Notes: generated by a model from the sequence alone, not told the origin. A stretch of 64,000 bases of DNA from Paenibacillus terricola (GCF_014779765.1 NZ_JACXZA010000001.1:1488001-1552000), one strand, 5' to 3'. Shown: positions 51,365 through 61,388, counted from the first letter of the stretch. Program-made: numbers and translations.

Positions 51365-52720
51365 ATGCCGACAGGTGTTGATTCGACAGCTAGAAATTCA
51401 ATATTAGGGACAAGTGTGCGAACGAAGGAAGAGCTCGTTCAGTTCGTGAAGAAAGTGAATCCCGCGTTTAAAGAAGAGATTGCTGCCGTTTTCCTTAGCG
51501 TTGGGGCGAAGTATGGGGTGCGGGGCGACGTAGCGTTCGCGCAGGCGATTCATGAGACGAACTGGTTCCGATTCGGCGGCGATGTGAAGCCGGAACAGAA
51601 CAATTACGCAGGAATTGGTGCGACAGGCGGCGTGGCAGGCAATTCTTTTCCGACGGTAACGGCAGGGGTAACGGCACAAATTCAACATTTGTACGCGTAT
51701 GCCTCCAACAATCCTGTTCCGACCGGCGAGACGGTAATCGATACGCGATTCGGGCTCGTGAAGCGTGGCTCCGCGAAGAACTGGGAGGACCTGGCTGGCG
51801 TGTGGGCAGTTCCGGGCTTTGATAAGACGAAGTACGGATCGCTGGCAGTGGCGATGCAGGCAGGGGATAGCTATGGGCAAAATATTATGAAGCTGTACGC
51901 TTCCATTCCATCCATAACCACTCCCGTTGCAGCGGGGCCAATCGTTGTGCTTGATGCCGGGCATGGCGGAACCGATCCAGGCGCCCAAGGCTTCGGCATC
52001 GTAGAGAAGGACAAAGCGCTCGCTATCGCACTCAAGGTACGTGACCGTCTCGTCAAGAAGTATGTCGTGGACGTCAAGATGACTCGTGATACGGACATCT
52101 TCATTCCGCTTCAGGAGCGGGCCGATATGGCGAACAATTGGAAAGCGGATTATTTTGTCGCGCTTCACCACAATGCTGCAGGCGGTCGAGGTTTTGAATC
52201 CTATGTGTATACGGGCACAAGGTTGAAGGAATCGGGTAAGAAGCAAGTTGTTGTGCATGCTGCAATTATGGACTATCTGAGCACCGTTGGCGTGAACGAT
52301 AGGGGCAAGAAGGAAGCGAACTTTGCAGTCATTCGCGAGACGAAGATGCCGGCTATTCTCATTGAGAATCTGTTCGTTGACAATGCCATTGATGCTGCGC
52401 TTCTCAATAACCCAACCGTCATTGATAAGCTGTGCGACGCTATTGCATTAGGCATTGGTCAAGCGATGCAGCTCGCTGAGGTACCGGAAACGCCTGTTCC
52501 AGTAGAGCCTGAGGTGCCAACGCCAACAACGCCTGTGCCAGACGTAACCGCCGATTACCCGGCTGGAACGCCGCAATGGCGGATCGATGCGGTGGAGTGG
52601 CTGTATACGCAAGGATTGTTAACGGATAAGTCGTGGAAAATGAAACTGAACGATCCGCTTCCACTCTGGGCGGAGGCGACGATGCTTAAGCGGTTGTTCG
52701 AGAAACTGTCAGATAAGTAA
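51365..52720 (+). CDS. autolysin: glucosaminidase-like and amidase_3 domains, no signal peptide
   Basis: 451 residues. Residues about 30-180 form a glucosaminidase/lysozyme-like domain (AFAQAIHETNWFRFGGDVKP). Residues about 195-375 form an N-acetylmuramoyl-L-alanine amidase (VVLDAGHGGTDPGAQG, FVALHHNA, AILIENLFVDN) with the usual zinc ligands. A Pro/Val/Thr linker and a C-terminal degenerate S-layer-homology-like segment follow. The protein begins MPTGVDSTARN without a signal peptide, unusual for an autolysin; release could be by lysis or by a holin-like route. GAGGTGATG precedes ATG 51365. Confidence 0.85.
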   Translation: MPTGVDSTARNSILGTSVRTKEELVQFVKKVNPAFKEEIAAVFLSVGAKYGVRGDVAFAQAIHETNWFRFGGDVKPEQNNYAGIGATGGVAGNSFPTVTAGVTAQIQHLYAYASNNPVPTGETVIDTRFGLVKRGSAKNWEDLAGVWAVPGFDKTKYGSLAVAMQAGDSYGQNIMKLYASIPSITTPVAAGPIVVLDAGHGGTDPGAQGFGIVEKDKALAIALKVRDRLVKKYVVDVKMTRDTDIFIPLQERADMANNWKADYFVALHHNAAGGRGFESYVYTGTRLKESGKKQVVVHAAIMDYLSTVGVNDRGKKEANFAVIRETKMPAILIENLFVDNAIDAALLNNPTVIDKLCDAIALGIGQAMQLAEVPETPVPVEPEVPTPTTPVPDVTADYPAGTPQWRIDAVEWLYTQGLLTDKSWKMKLNDPLPLWAEATMLKRLFEKLSDK

Positions 52721-52763
52721 ACAAAGCCGAAGCGGCACATGAGATGTGCTGCTTCGGCTTTGT
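52721..52763. terminator. bidirectional terminator
   Basis: ACAAAGCCGAAGCGGCACAT pairs with a 20-base complement (one G-T) around GAG, between the converging autolysin and permease genes. Confidence 0.85.
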
Positions 52764-52771
52764 TGTGTTGA

Positions 52772-54076
52772 TTAATGACTCGAGCTTTTCTCGTCATTCT
52801 TCTCGTCACTTGGAATCAGCTTGATCTGTTCGAAAATCGCGAAAAGCAGGCTGAGTATAATGGCAGCGACGGTTGCAAGAACCATGCCTTTCAACTCGAA
52901 GTCGCCGAACTTCAGCGTCGTGCCGCTAATGCCGAGTACAAGAACGATCGTTGTCAACGCGATGTTGCGTGGATTACCGTAATCGACTTTCGTATCAACC
53001 AACATACGAATGCCAGCTGCGGCGATTACACCGAACAACATCAGTGAGACGCCACCTAGAACGGCATTCGGAACAGCCGCGATTATAGCGGATAGCTTGC
53101 CGAGGAACGAGAGCAGAATCGCGAACACGGCTGCTCCGCCGATGACGAATACCGAGAAGACGCGCGTGAGCGTCATGACGCCGATGTTCTCGCCATAGGT
53201 CGTGTTCGGAGTCGAGCCGACGAAGCCGGACAGGATCGTCGAGATGCCGTTGCCAAGCAGCGAACGATGCAAGCCAGGGTCGCGCGTCAGGTCACGGTCA
53301 ACGATCTTCTCCGTCACGATCAAGTGGCCGATATGCTCAGCGATAACAACGAATGCTGCCGGCATAATAGTGATGATCGCGGCCCAATCAAATTCAGGCC
53401 ATGTGAATGTCGGTGAAGCAATGACGCTTGCAGTGGAGACGTTCGAGAAATCGGGAATGCCCATGATCCATGCTAACAAATAACCGATTACGAAACCGGT
53501 CAGGATCGGAATTATTTTCATAAACCCGCGGAAAGCAACGGAACCGATCATAATGATGAGCAACGTGACCACGGATACTGTTATGGATTTGGCGTCAGGC
53601 GTCCAATCGGGTGTGTTGCTTGGCGCGATCCAGCCAGCCATCGACGCTGCGGTAGGAATGAGCTCGAGACCGATAACGGCGACGATTGCGCCCATTGCTG
53701 CAGGCGGGAAGACGATGTCCAGCCAGCGGGTTCCGGTGAACTTGATCAATATGCCGAACAAGGTAAATATAATCCCGACTACGATGAATGCGCCAAGCGC
53801 TTTTGGATAGTTGGCAGCTGTATCATCGTTTAATACGGCAAGCACAGGTGAAATAAAGGCGAAGCTTGAACCGAGATAGGCAGGTATTTTACCTTTACAG
53901 ATAAGCAAGTAAAGTAGGGTGCCGATGCCGTTCATGAGCAGAATTGTGGAAGCATCGACATGGAATAAAGCTGGCACGAGAACGGTTGAACCGAACATCG
54001 CGAACAGATGCTGTAGACTGAGCGGGATGCTAGTCATCAGCGGTGGACGTTCTTCCACTTGAATAATGCGTTGCAA
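52772..54076 (-). CDS. uracil/xanthine permease (NCS2 family)
   Basis: 434 residues, about 12-14 membrane helices. Family segments: QHLFAMFGSTVLVPALFHVD, the substrate-binding PAAFVVIAEHIGHLIVTEKI, and GSTPNTTYGENIGVMTLTRV. The last one is typical of uracil permeases of the UraA/PyrP type. The start is TTG 54076, after GGGGGAG. I saw no PyrR attenuator or purine riboswitch in the leader, though a computation would be needed to exclude them. Confidence 0.88.
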   Translation of the reverse strand: MQRIIQVEERPPLMTSIPLSLQHLFAMFGSTVLVPALFHVDASTILLMNGIGTLLYLLICKGKIPAYLGSSFAFISPVLAVLNDDTAANYPKALGAFIVVGIIFTLFGILIKFTGTRWLDIVFPPAAMGAIVAVIGLELIPTAASMAGWIAPSNTPDWTPDAKSITVSVVTLLIIMIGSVAFRGFMKIIPILTGFVIGYLLAWIMGIPDFSNVSTASVIASPTFTWPEFDWAAIITIMPAAFVVIAEHIGHLIVTEKIVDRDLTRDPGLHRSLLGNGISTILSGFVGSTPNTTYGENIGVMTLTRVFSVFVIGGAAVFAILLSFLGKLSAIIAAVPNAVLGGVSLMLFGVIAAAGIRMLVDTKVDYGNPRNIALTTIVLVLGISGTTLKFGDFELKGMVLATVAAIILSLLFAIFEQIKLIPSDEKNDEKSSSH

Positions 54077-54269
54077 GAATATCTCCCCCTATAAGGTATG
54101 TATAGAATTAGCTTGCCTGAACGTACGTTTTTTCATCCAGCAGACGAGAATAACGAACATAAGATCAGAATCGTTCTATAGCTAATCCAATTTATGATAG
54201 TTTATTTTCCTTTACATTACTATAATAAAATTAACGTAGGAAATAGTTTACAGGCGGAGGGGGAGTCTT

Positions 54270-55244
54270 ATGGAAAGCGTGACGAAGACACGATTGACTA
54301 GTGATGTTATTGGTCAAATGGTGAAGCGCACATTCGGCAGCGGAACTAAAGTGCTGCAAGCGGTAGAATTGAGTGACGGCTGGTTCAATACGGCTTATTC
54401 CATTGATTTGAATGATGGCCGCGGGGTTGTATTGAAAGTATCGCCTTCAGATGAAGTTCGCACATTGCGATACGAAGTCAACATGATGGAGGCAGAGATA
54501 GCTGCGATGCGTACTATTCTTGCTGCAGGGGTGGATGTGCCGATACCTGCTGTCTATGGGTATGACGACTCTCGGGAGCTTGTACCGGGAAGATACTTTT
54601 TTCAAGAGCGATTGCTAGGAAAGCCCTACAACACATTGCGCGACCAGTTGAGCGAAGAAGAGCAGATAGTAATTGAGCGTGAGCTTGGTACATACAATGC
54701 TCGTATCAATACGATTACCGGTGAATCATTCGGTTATTTCGGCTTGCCGCAATCGCACCGCTCGAATTGGCGAGAAGCGTTCACAGCAATGATCGACGGT
54801 CTCCTGCAGGATGGCATTGATGCGGGAATAACTCTGCCGCTTTCATACGAAGAGATTGCATCGATTGCGCAATCACATGCGATATGTTTGGATAAGGTTA
54901 CAGCACCTAAGCTCGTTCTGTGGGATCTGTGGGAGGGCAATGTGTTCGTGAATGAAGGCCGTATTACCGGTCTTATCGATCACGAACGCGCTTTGTGGGG
55001 GGACCCGCTTATGGAGCATTTCTTTAGCTTCTTTTCGAATCGTACGCCATTCCTTGATGGTTACGGAGTCGAATCGCCTTCAGCTAGTTCGAATACGCGG
55101 GAACGCCGGCTGCTGTATGACCTATATCTGTCCCTTGTGCTTCGGATTGAATGCGCCTACCGTCACTATCAGGATGAACATACCCAGTGGACCATTGATA
55201 ATTTGAATGAAAGGATTCAGGCACTTCAAACATTCGAGGTGTAG
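54270..55244 (+). CDS. APH-fold kinase-like protein
   Basis: 324 residues. VELSDGWFNTAYSI and YFFQERLLGKPYNTL belong to the APH-like fold. The catalytic loop reads LVLWDLWEGNVF, with the Asp and Asn kept but the preceding His of HGDxHxxN replaced, and the metal segment is LIDHERALWGDPL. The change at His may affect activity or be tolerated, as in some paralogues. The substrate is unknown. GGAGG precedes the ATG. The next gene starts 16 bp after its stop. Confidence 0.8.
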   Translation: MESVTKTRLTSDVIGQMVKRTFGSGTKVLQAVELSDGWFNTAYSIDLNDGRGVVLKVSPSDEVRTLRYEVNMMEAEIAAMRTILAAGVDVPIPAVYGYDDSRELVPGRYFFQERLLGKPYNTLRDQLSEEEQIVIERELGTYNARINTITGESFGYFGLPQSHRSNWREAFTAMIDGLLQDGIDAGITLPLSYEEIASIAQSHAICLDKVTAPKLVLWDLWEGNVFVNEGRITGLIDHERALWGDPLMEHFFSFFSNRTPFLDGYGVESPSASSNTRERRLLYDLYLSLVLRIECAYRHYQDEHTQWTIDNLNERIQALQTFEV

Positions 55245-55260
55245 GAAAGGGCGGTGGACG

Positions 55261-56094
55261 ATGATGGCGGCAATGTCAACGGGCAGTATGAGCAATGCGC
55301 GTACGATTGACGAAGTGCTGGACAGATTGGACTCCATTATTCAGTCATCGATTGAAAGAGGCAGCCGGATCGGTTACTTCGCAGCGATGTATCGAATGGT
55401 TACCGCGCAAGTGAAGGAAGGGATCTTGAACGGGCGTTTCGAGGATGGTCCGCGAATGGAGCGGTTTGATGTTCGATTTGCCAACCGCTTCTTGGATGCC
55501 TATGACGCTTATTCCCGTAAGGACAAATGCAGCCTATGCTGGCGCATCGCCTTCGACGCTGCGCAGCGGCAGGAACCGCTTGTGCTGCAGCATTTGCTTC
55601 TCGGCATGAATGCGCACATTAATTATGATCTCGGCATCGCCGCCGCTGAAACATGTCCAGGTGCCGCCCTAGAACCGCTTCATCATGATTTCAATGAAAT
55701 CAACGATATCCTTGCATCGCTTATCGACGAGGTGAAAGGGGATCTTGCTGCTGTCTCCCCTTGGATAGGTTGGCTTGATCGCTTAGGCGGCAGAGCGACA
55801 GACGTCATTATCCGATTCAGTATGAAGAAGGCGCGCAGCTTCGCCTGGCACTTCGCGGTCAGTCTGTCGCAAGCAGACAGCGTGGATCGTTTCAAGTTAA
55901 CGATGAACAGAGATGCCGAGACGACATTGCTCGGACAAGAACTGTTAAAGCCGCCAGGATGGCTGCTTCGATCGGTTATTTGGCTCATACGAACACGTGA
56001 AACGAGCAGCATCGCAGATATTACCCGCCATCTGCTCGCCAAATCGGTCACAGCAGCAACAATTCCACCGCAGTCGGGGACTGTGTCGGTATAG
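55261..56094 (+). CDS. DUF5995 family protein
   Basis: 277 residues. VKEGILNGRFEDGPRMERFD and LVLQHLLLGMNAHINYDLGI are the recognisable DUF5995 segments, with His pairs that suggest a metal site. Function unknown. The ATG 55261 has AAAGGGCGG; an in-frame ATG at 55207 lies inside the previous gene. It is co-directional with the APH-like gene and may belong to the same transcript. Confidence 0.8.
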   Translation: MMAAMSTGSMSNARTIDEVLDRLDSIIQSSIERGSRIGYFAAMYRMVTAQVKEGILNGRFEDGPRMERFDVRFANRFLDAYDAYSRKDKCSLCWRIAFDAAQRQEPLVLQHLLLGMNAHINYDLGIAAAETCPGAALEPLHHDFNEINDILASLIDEVKGDLAAVSPWIGWLDRLGGRATDVIIRFSMKKARSFAWHFAVSLSQADSVDRFKLTMNRDAETTLLGQELLKPPGWLLRSVIWLIRTRETSSIADITRHLLAKSVTAATIPPQSGTVSV

Positions 56095-56123
56095 GGCTGC
56101 GCTGTAAGAATGGGAGGTTATCC

Positions 56124-56627
56124 ATGCTTATTATTCAACCTCTTCATGATGACATTCAGACGATACGTAACATCTTCGCATCTTGCAGACGGGACCTATC
56201 CGCCCAAAACATTCATCAATGGGATGACCAATATCCTAACATTGAGGTCATACGAGACGATATTCATAATGAAACGATTTACGCTGCGGTTGTCGATGAT
56301 CGGATCGCAGGCGTCATTTCGTTCGATGATCAAGAAATGGATGAATATACCACGGTCGATTGGTCTATGAACGACGGGAAGTATCTCATCGTTCATAGAC
56401 TGGCGGTACACCCGGAGTTCCAACGCCTTGGCATCGCGAAGCGGCTTATGGATTTCGTCCATGAAACCTGCATCAAGCAGCAGATTCAATCGGTCCGACT
56501 TGATGTCTACAGCGGCAATCCGCACGCTGTCGCCTTTTACGAGCGCCTCGGATACGAACACCGCGGCCAAGTTATGTTCCCGAGACGTATACAGCCTTTC
56601 TATTGTATGGAGAAAGTGTTGAGGTAA
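56124..56627 (+). CDS. GNAT family acetyltransferase
   Basis: 167 residues. Motif A is HRLAVHPEFQRLGIAKRLMD and motif B is SVRLDVYSGNPHAVAFYERL. A typical general N-acetyltransferase; the acceptor is unknown. GGGAGG precedes the start. Last gene of a plus-strand set from 54270. Confidence 0.88.
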   Translation: MLIIQPLHDDIQTIRNIFASCRRDLSAQNIHQWDDQYPNIEVIRDDIHNETIYAAVVDDRIAGVISFDDQEMDEYTTVDWSMNDGKYLIVHRLAVHPEFQRLGIAKRLMDFVHETCIKQQIQSVRLDVYSGNPHAVAFYERLGYEHRGQVMFPRRIQPFYCMEKVLR

Positions 56628-56698
56628 GGTAAGTATTAAGGTATCAGTCTCGTAAAAGTAATCAGTCTTTTCAAAGTATCTTGTCTTTCCATAAGGGC

Positions 56699-56885
56699 CG
56701 TTACAGCACATCTAAAGCTGTAACGCCCAAGCTCCCCTTCCATGGCGAAGAGTGGGAGTGCGCGCAGTGTTTCCGAGCACAGCTAACGTTATTTAAGGCG
56801 AAGCCAGCATTATCACATTTCCTACGTCAACTTAATGCTGGTTTCATTTCTCTCGCATCCCGCGACTTCGCCAGACGCACACTAT
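56699..56885. repeat. structured inverted-repeat segment
   Basis: CGTTACAGC and GCTGTAACG (56699-56725) form a perfect hairpin. A second, larger structure follows at about 56743-56874: TGGCGAAG pairs with CTTCGCCA, GGGA-TGCG with CGCA-TCCC inside, and CCAGCATTA with TAATGCTGG in the loop. The segment has no credible gene; a 68-codon plus-strand reading frame (56681-56887) is probably incidental. It resembles a dispersed palindromic element or a folded RNA. It lies in the 304-bp gap before the nitroreductase gene. Confidence 0.55.
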
Positions 56886-56931
56886 AAGGTGTCCGTCTTA
56901 CAAATACATTCATCTGGTGGTGCTAACGCAT

Positions 56932-57561
56932 ATGTCAACGTCAACAACAAATGCAACAAGCGCAGAACAATTCCTTAACGCAGTCCGTCATCGTAGATCG
57001 ATATACGGTATTAGCAAAGAGAAAGTAATTCCGAATTCGCGCGTTCAACAAATCGTTGAAGAGGCTGTTAAATATAGCCCATCAGCCTTCAACTCCCAGA
57101 GTGCACGTGTACTGGTTCTGTTCGACAAGCATTCGGACAAGCTGTGGGAACTGACGACCGAGATTCTTCGTGCAAAGACAGGCGGCGGCGATTCGTTCAA
57201 AGCAACTGAAGACCGCATGAAAGGCTTCAGCGCGGGTTATGGTACCGTGTTGTTCTTTGAAGATCAATCCGTGGTTGAAGAGCTCAAGAGCAAATTCCCA
57301 TCCTATGCAGCAGCCTTCGAGCCTTATTCTTATCAATCTTCCGGTATGCTGCAATATATTGTGTGGACCGCATTCGAACAAGAAGGACTTGGCGCATCCC
57401 TGCAGCACTATCAGCCGCTGATTGATGAGGCGGTACAGAAGGAATGGAACATTCCATCAACATGGAAGCTGCTTGCCCAAATGCCGTTCGGCAAACAGGT
57501 TATGCAGCCGAATGAGAAGCAGTTCCAGCCGCTCGAAACGCGTGTGAAAGTATTCGAGTAG
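56932..57561 (+). CDS. nitroreductase family protein
   Basis: 209 residues. HRRSIYGISKE and KYSPSAFNSQSARVLVLF are the FMN-binding segments of the NfsB/YdgI-like nitroreductases, and the C-terminal IPFGKQ-like AQMPFGKQVMQPNEK is typical of the YdgI/Frm2 group. These flavoenzymes reduce nitro compounds or quinones with NAD(P)H. ATG 56932 is chosen; GTG 56917 is possible. It is a single gene closed by a terminator. Confidence 0.88.
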   Translation: MSTSTTNATSAEQFLNAVRHRRSIYGISKEKVIPNSRVQQIVEEAVKYSPSAFNSQSARVLVLFDKHSDKLWELTTEILRAKTGGGDSFKATEDRMKGFSAGYGTVLFFEDQSVVEELKSKFPSYAAAFEPYSYQSSGMLQYIVWTAFEQEGLGASLQHYQPLIDEAVQKEWNIPSTWKLLAQMPFGKQVMQPNEKQFQPLETRVKVFE

Positions 57562-57579
57562 TACCATATATACTCAAGG

Positions 57580-57613
57580 CCCGAGCATCTTAAAGAAGAT
57601 GTCTCGGGTTTTA
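57580..57613 (+). terminator. rho-independent terminator
   Basis: CCCGAGCATCTT pairs with AAGATGTCTCGGG around AAAG, followed by TTTTATT. Confidence 0.8.
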
Positions 57614-57806
57614 TTGTTTAGATTTACGATAACATTTAAAGATAAAGATATTGGAACGACAAGGTTTGGTTCATGGCAGCGCTGCCATTTGAAACAATCG
57701 TTCCATCGGTGTCGGATATTGGAGATTATGGTCGGTCGTTACTGTATTTTTCAATCGGGGAGGGGCTATAATAGTCGGGTTAATGAATACAGAAGGAGCT
57801 TGAACC

Positions 57807-58022
57807 ATGTCTGATGAACAGGAATCAAAACCCGAACTAATCCCGACGAAAATCTACAAGTGCAAAAACCCGGAATGCAAAGCGTGGGTCCGAGAAGAAT
57901 TCGGCAGCGAAGGCCAACCTTGTCCGATGTGCAAAGGGCCAATGATGAGAAGCATGCGCCACCTGCCGAAGGTGCAGAATAAAATCAAGCGCCAGCCGAA
58001 AAAGAAAGATCCTTGGACTTAA
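57807..58022 (+). CDS. YdjO-like cold-inducible protein
   Basis: 71 residues, basic C-terminus. One C4 zinc ribbon (CKNPEC and CPMC) followed by KGPMMRSMRHLPKVQNKIK matches the YdjO family of Bacillus, induced in the cold and of unknown function. AGGAG precedes the ATG. Single gene. Confidence 0.85.
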   Translation: MSDEQESKPELIPTKIYKCKNPECKAWVREEFGSEGQPCPMCKGPMMRSMRHLPKVQNKIKRQPKKKDPWT

Positions 58023-58340
58023 ACCAGCAATCGTATCGCAGCATTCGCGCATTGATAATGTGAATGATTCATGTAATCGTCGATATAATTTGATCGCAAT
58101 GGAATGAAACCGAGAACGGCACAACAATATCGCTTAGTCTGCTAACAAACCGCAATTCAGAAAGATCGCCTTTTCTACCTGTTCGTCCAGGAGGATGGCG
58201 GTCTTTTTGCTGTTTATGTAAAACTTACCTGTTATTACCATATGAATGAAGGTTCAATTCTTATATGATGATTGAAGTTAATCCAGAGAATGACAGTAGA
58301 CAGTAGTGGTTTGAAAATAGAGATCGGAGAGTGACTCGAC
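58023..58340. other. 318-bp gap with a hairpin
   Basis: AAAGATCGCC (58161-58170) and GGCGGTCTTT (58197-58206) are 10-bp arms (one G-T) with an inner CCTG/CAGG stem and a T run, a plausible terminator. The rest holds only the promoter region of the next gene. I see no gene in it. Confidence 0.5.
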
Positions 58341-58808
58341 GTGGAGATAGCAGAATTTCGTTTGGGCATCCTTTATACAACCATCGCCGTGATCTTACCG
58401 CACGAAGATTTCAATGATTGGAACGAAACGCACTATAATCAAGGTTTTGCATGGAGAGCTACCTCTGTCTCCTTCGGGACATTAACGGATGAACCGGAAT
58501 GCAAGGTAGTAGTTAAGATTTCAGACACGATTGAGCTAAATGAAAATGCTAGCAGGATCATTAGGTTGCCTTTTGAAGTAGGTACTAGTGGGATTGAAAT
58601 CGCGAGTATAGCTGATCGTAAAGGAGTAAACCTTCATGAGGGGACTTACCAGCTGATATTCAGTGCAATCCCTGGAGACAACAATTCGCTAGACACTTAC
58701 GAATTTGTATTTATTCAGTCGGATGCTCCCCGAGCAGAGATAATAAAAGCCGACGATCAACTTTCGCCGCCTGTGGAATTGTTGATGGAGGCTAAGCCAG
58801 CTGTATAA
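58341..58808 (+). CDS. ComJ-like (competence protein J) protein
   Basis: 155 residues. The pattern FAWRATSVSFGTLTD, RIIRLPFEVGTSGIEIASI and EGTYQLIFSAIPGDN matches ComJ (Nin), which in B. subtilis inhibits the DNA-entry nuclease NucA next to it. No nucA-like gene is adjacent here, so the protein is an orphan of that pair or has another partner. The start is GTG 58341 after GGAGAG. Confidence 0.7.
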   Translation: MEIAEFRLGILYTTIAVILPHEDFNDWNETHYNQGFAWRATSVSFGTLTDEPECKVVVKISDTIELNENASRIIRLPFEVGTSGIEIASIADRKGVNLHEGTYQLIFSAIPGDNNSLDTYEFVFIQSDAPRAEIIKADDQLSPPVELLMEAKPAV

Positions 58809-58992
58809 TGATCGAACCCTTGAATGTGATGAATAGATGGGTTGTCTTATGAACAGCCACCAGTTTGGAAGACAGGGATTCTATACACAATATATGTTCT
58901 AAGCGATGCAGGAATCGGCTTTTCACCCCTGTACAGCTATGTTATAGTTAGAAGAGTTATCGGTATCTCAAAGTAGAGGAGACAACTTCATT

Positions 58993-61281
58993 ATGAATAA
59001 TACAACTTTATGGTATACGAAGCCTGCCGATCAGTGGGTGGAAGCATTCCCGATCGGTAATGGCAAGCTTGGCGCGATGGTGTTCGGTCGTCCGGATGCA
59101 GAACGCATTCAATTAAATGAAGAGTCGGTGTGGCTTGGCGGCCCGCAGAAACGTGATAATTTGGAAGCGCTCCCGAATTTGCCAGAAATCCGTCGTCTGT
59201 TGTTCGCAGGCGAACCGGAGAAAGCGCAGGAGCTTGCTTTCCGTACGATGACGTCCATACCAGATGGCATGGGACCTTATCAGACGCTTGGCGAGCTTAT
59301 GCTCAGCATTGAAGGCGATGCGCCGGAAGCGGGTACATATTCGCGTGCACTGGATTTGGCGACAGGTCTTGCGGCAGTCGGTTATACGGCTGGCGGCGTA
59401 CAATACAAACGTGAATCGTTCGTGAGCGGACCGGATGCTGTCATTGCATATCGTCTATCGGCAGATCGCTCAGGCTCGATTTCGTTCGTGGCAGACTTGA
59501 GCCGGCTGGAAGCATGGAACGCAGCACCACAAGGCACGAATGGCGTACTTATGACAGGCCAATGCGGAGATGATGGCGTACGTTACGCAGCATTGCTCCG
59601 TGTAGAAGCGGTAGGCGGGGAAGTCTCGGCAGAAGGTAATCGCGTCACGGTTAAAGGCGCCGATGCAGCTGTCATCTACGTTGCAGCTGCGACGACTTAC
59701 AATCAAGCTGATCCAGTTGCAGCAAGCGCTGCAGTTATTAATGCTGTTATATCAAAAGGTTACGAAGCTGTACGCCGCGATCATATCGAGGCGCATGGCG
59801 CTTTGTTCAACCGCGTCAGCTTGGAATTGAACGGTGTTGCCAATACAAATGAAGAGCTTAGCAAGCTGCCGACGGATGAGCGTATCGCTCGCTTCCGCGA
59901 TGGTGAAGAGGATCCTGGCTTTATCTCGCTCTTCTTCCAATATGGACGCTACCTCCTCATCTCGAGCTCGAGACGAGGCAGTCTGCCGGCGAACCTGCAG
60001 GGCGTATGGAACGAGTTTCTGACGCCGCCGTGGGAATCGGATTATCATACGAACATTAATATTCAGATGAACTACTGGCCGGCAGAGGTGACGAACCTTG
60101 CAGAATGCCATGAGCCGCTGTTCGATTATACAGATAAGCTTATCGAGAACGGCCGTCATACCGCGAAAGTCATGTATGGGGCAAGAGGCTTCTGCGTTCA
60201 CCATGCGAGCAATCTGTGGGCGGATACAGCGATTGTATCGACTTGGCTGCCTGCGATGTTCTGGCCAATGGGCGGCGCTTGGCTGATGCTGCACATGTGG
60301 GAGCATTATCTGTACAGTGGAGATAAAGCGTTCCTTCGCGATCGCGCTTATCCGGCTATGCGTGAGTCCGCTGAGTTCTTCTTGGATTTCATGGTACAGG
60401 ATCCGCAAGGCCGATGGGTAACGGCACCGTCCGTCTCGCCGGAGAACAGCTATCGTCTGCCGAACGGCAATGAAGGGGCGCTATGCGTTGGTCCTTCGAT
60501 GGATACGCAGATGATCCGGATGTTGTTCGAGGCATGTCTGACGTCGATTGATACGCTCGGACTTGATGATCCGATTGCGGACGAGCTGCGCGATCGCCTT
60601 GCCCATATGCCAGAGCAGGGGATCGCAAGCAACGGTACGCTGATGGAATGGTCTGAAGAATATGAAGAGCCAGAACCAGGCCATCGCCATATCTCGCACC
60701 TGTTCGCTCTGCATCCAGGCGACGCGATTACGCCTGACGGTACCCCAGTGCTGGCCGAAGCGGCACGCCGAACGCTCGATCGCCGTCTGGCGCATGGCGG
60801 CGGCCACACAGGCTGGAGCCGTGCATGGATCATTCACTTCTGGGCGCGATTGTTCGACGCGGAGGAAGCTTATTCGAATCTGGCTGGGCTGCTTGCGAAG
60901 TCGATCCATCCGAACTTGTTCGGCGATCATCCGCCGTTCCAGATCGATGCGAACTTCGGCGGCACGTCTGCCGTAGCAGAGATGCTGCTCCAATCGCATG
61001 CAGGACTGATCCGTTTGCTGCCTGCGCTGCCTAGCGCATGGCCGTCCGGCAAAGTGACGGGACTACGCGTTCGCGGCGGTGCAGAAGTTGATCTCGCTTG
61101 GTCGGACAGCCGTCTGGCACAAGCGGAGCTGCGTTTTACGCAATCGGGAACGTTCTGTTTGAAAGGCGAGAACGGTTGGAAGCTCCAGCTTAACGGCAGT
61201 GCTTACGAGCCTGGACAAGATGGCGATGTCCTTCTGTTACAAGCGAGAGACGGAGACATTATTACAGTTACAGTTATGTAA
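58993..61281 (+). CDS. GH95 family glycoside hydrolase (alpha-L-fucosidase type)
   Basis: 762 residues. The start [20 protein letters not shown] and [11 protein letters not shown] is the family hallmark; the catalytic region has [18 protein letters not shown] and [21 protein letters not shown]95 enzymes hydrolyse alpha-1,2-L-fucosides or alpha-L-galactosides in plant xyloglucan and glycans. No signal peptide, so the substrate must be imported. No sugar transporter genes are adjacent. It is a single-gene unit with its own terminator. Confidence 0.95.
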   Translation: MNNTTLWYTKPADQWVEAFPIGNGKLGAMVFGRPDAERIQLNEESVWLGGPQKRDNLEALPNLPEIRRLLFAGEPEKAQELAFRTMTSIPDGMGPYQTLGELMLSIEGDAPEAGTYSRALDLATGLAAVGYTAGGVQYKRESFVSGPDAVIAYRLSADRSGSISFVADLSRLEAWNAAPQGTNGVLMTGQCGDDGVRYAALLRVEAVGGEVSAEGNRVTVKGADAAVIYVAAATTYNQADPVAASAAVINAVISKGYEAVRRDHIEAHGALFNRVSLELNGVANTNEELSKLPTDERIARFRDGEEDPGFISLFFQYGRYLLISSSRRGSLPANLQGVWNEFLTPPWESDYHTNINIQMNYWPAEVTNLAECHEPLFDYTDKLIENGRHTAKVMYGARGFCVHHASNLWADTAIVSTWLPAMFWPMGGAWLMLHMWEHYLYSGDKAFLRDRAYPAMRESAEFFLDFMVQDPQGRWVTAPSVSPENSYRLPNGNEGALCVGPSMDTQMIRMLFEACLTSIDTLGLDDPIADELRDRLAHMPEQGIASNGTLMEWSEEYEEPEPGHRHISHLFALHPGDAITPDGTPVLAEAARRTLDRRLAHGGGHTGWSRAWIIHFWARLFDAEEAYSNLAGLLAKSIHPNLFGDHPPFQIDANFGGTSAVAEMLLQSHAGLIRLLPALPSAWPSGKVTGLRVRGGAEVDLAWSDSRLAQAELRFTQSGTFCLKGENGWKLQLNGSAYEPGQDGDVLLLQARDGDIITVTVM

Positions 61282-61314
61282 TTGTAGAAAAACGCAAATA
61301 GAGGCATAATAGGG

Positions 61315-61343
61315 CAAAACGGTCGGGATTTCCGACCGTTTTG
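61315..61343 (+). terminator. rho-independent terminator
   Basis: CAAAACGGTCGG pairs with CCGACCGTTTTG around GATTT, a perfect 12-bp stem after the GH95 gene. Confidence 0.85.
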
Positions 61344-61388
61344 TGCATTTTACACCTAAATGGTGTGGATTGCCTATTGAAGGACGGG

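Noticed and set aside
54077-54260. Purine riboswitch or PyrR attenuator in the leader of the uracil permease
   Set aside because: I could not find the conserved core or an antiterminator/terminator pair by eye; a covariance search would decide.
56681-56887. 68-codon plus-strand frame inside the hairpin segment
   Set aside because: It spans the inverted-repeat arms and lacks a good start site; the sequence is better explained by a repeat or RNA structure.
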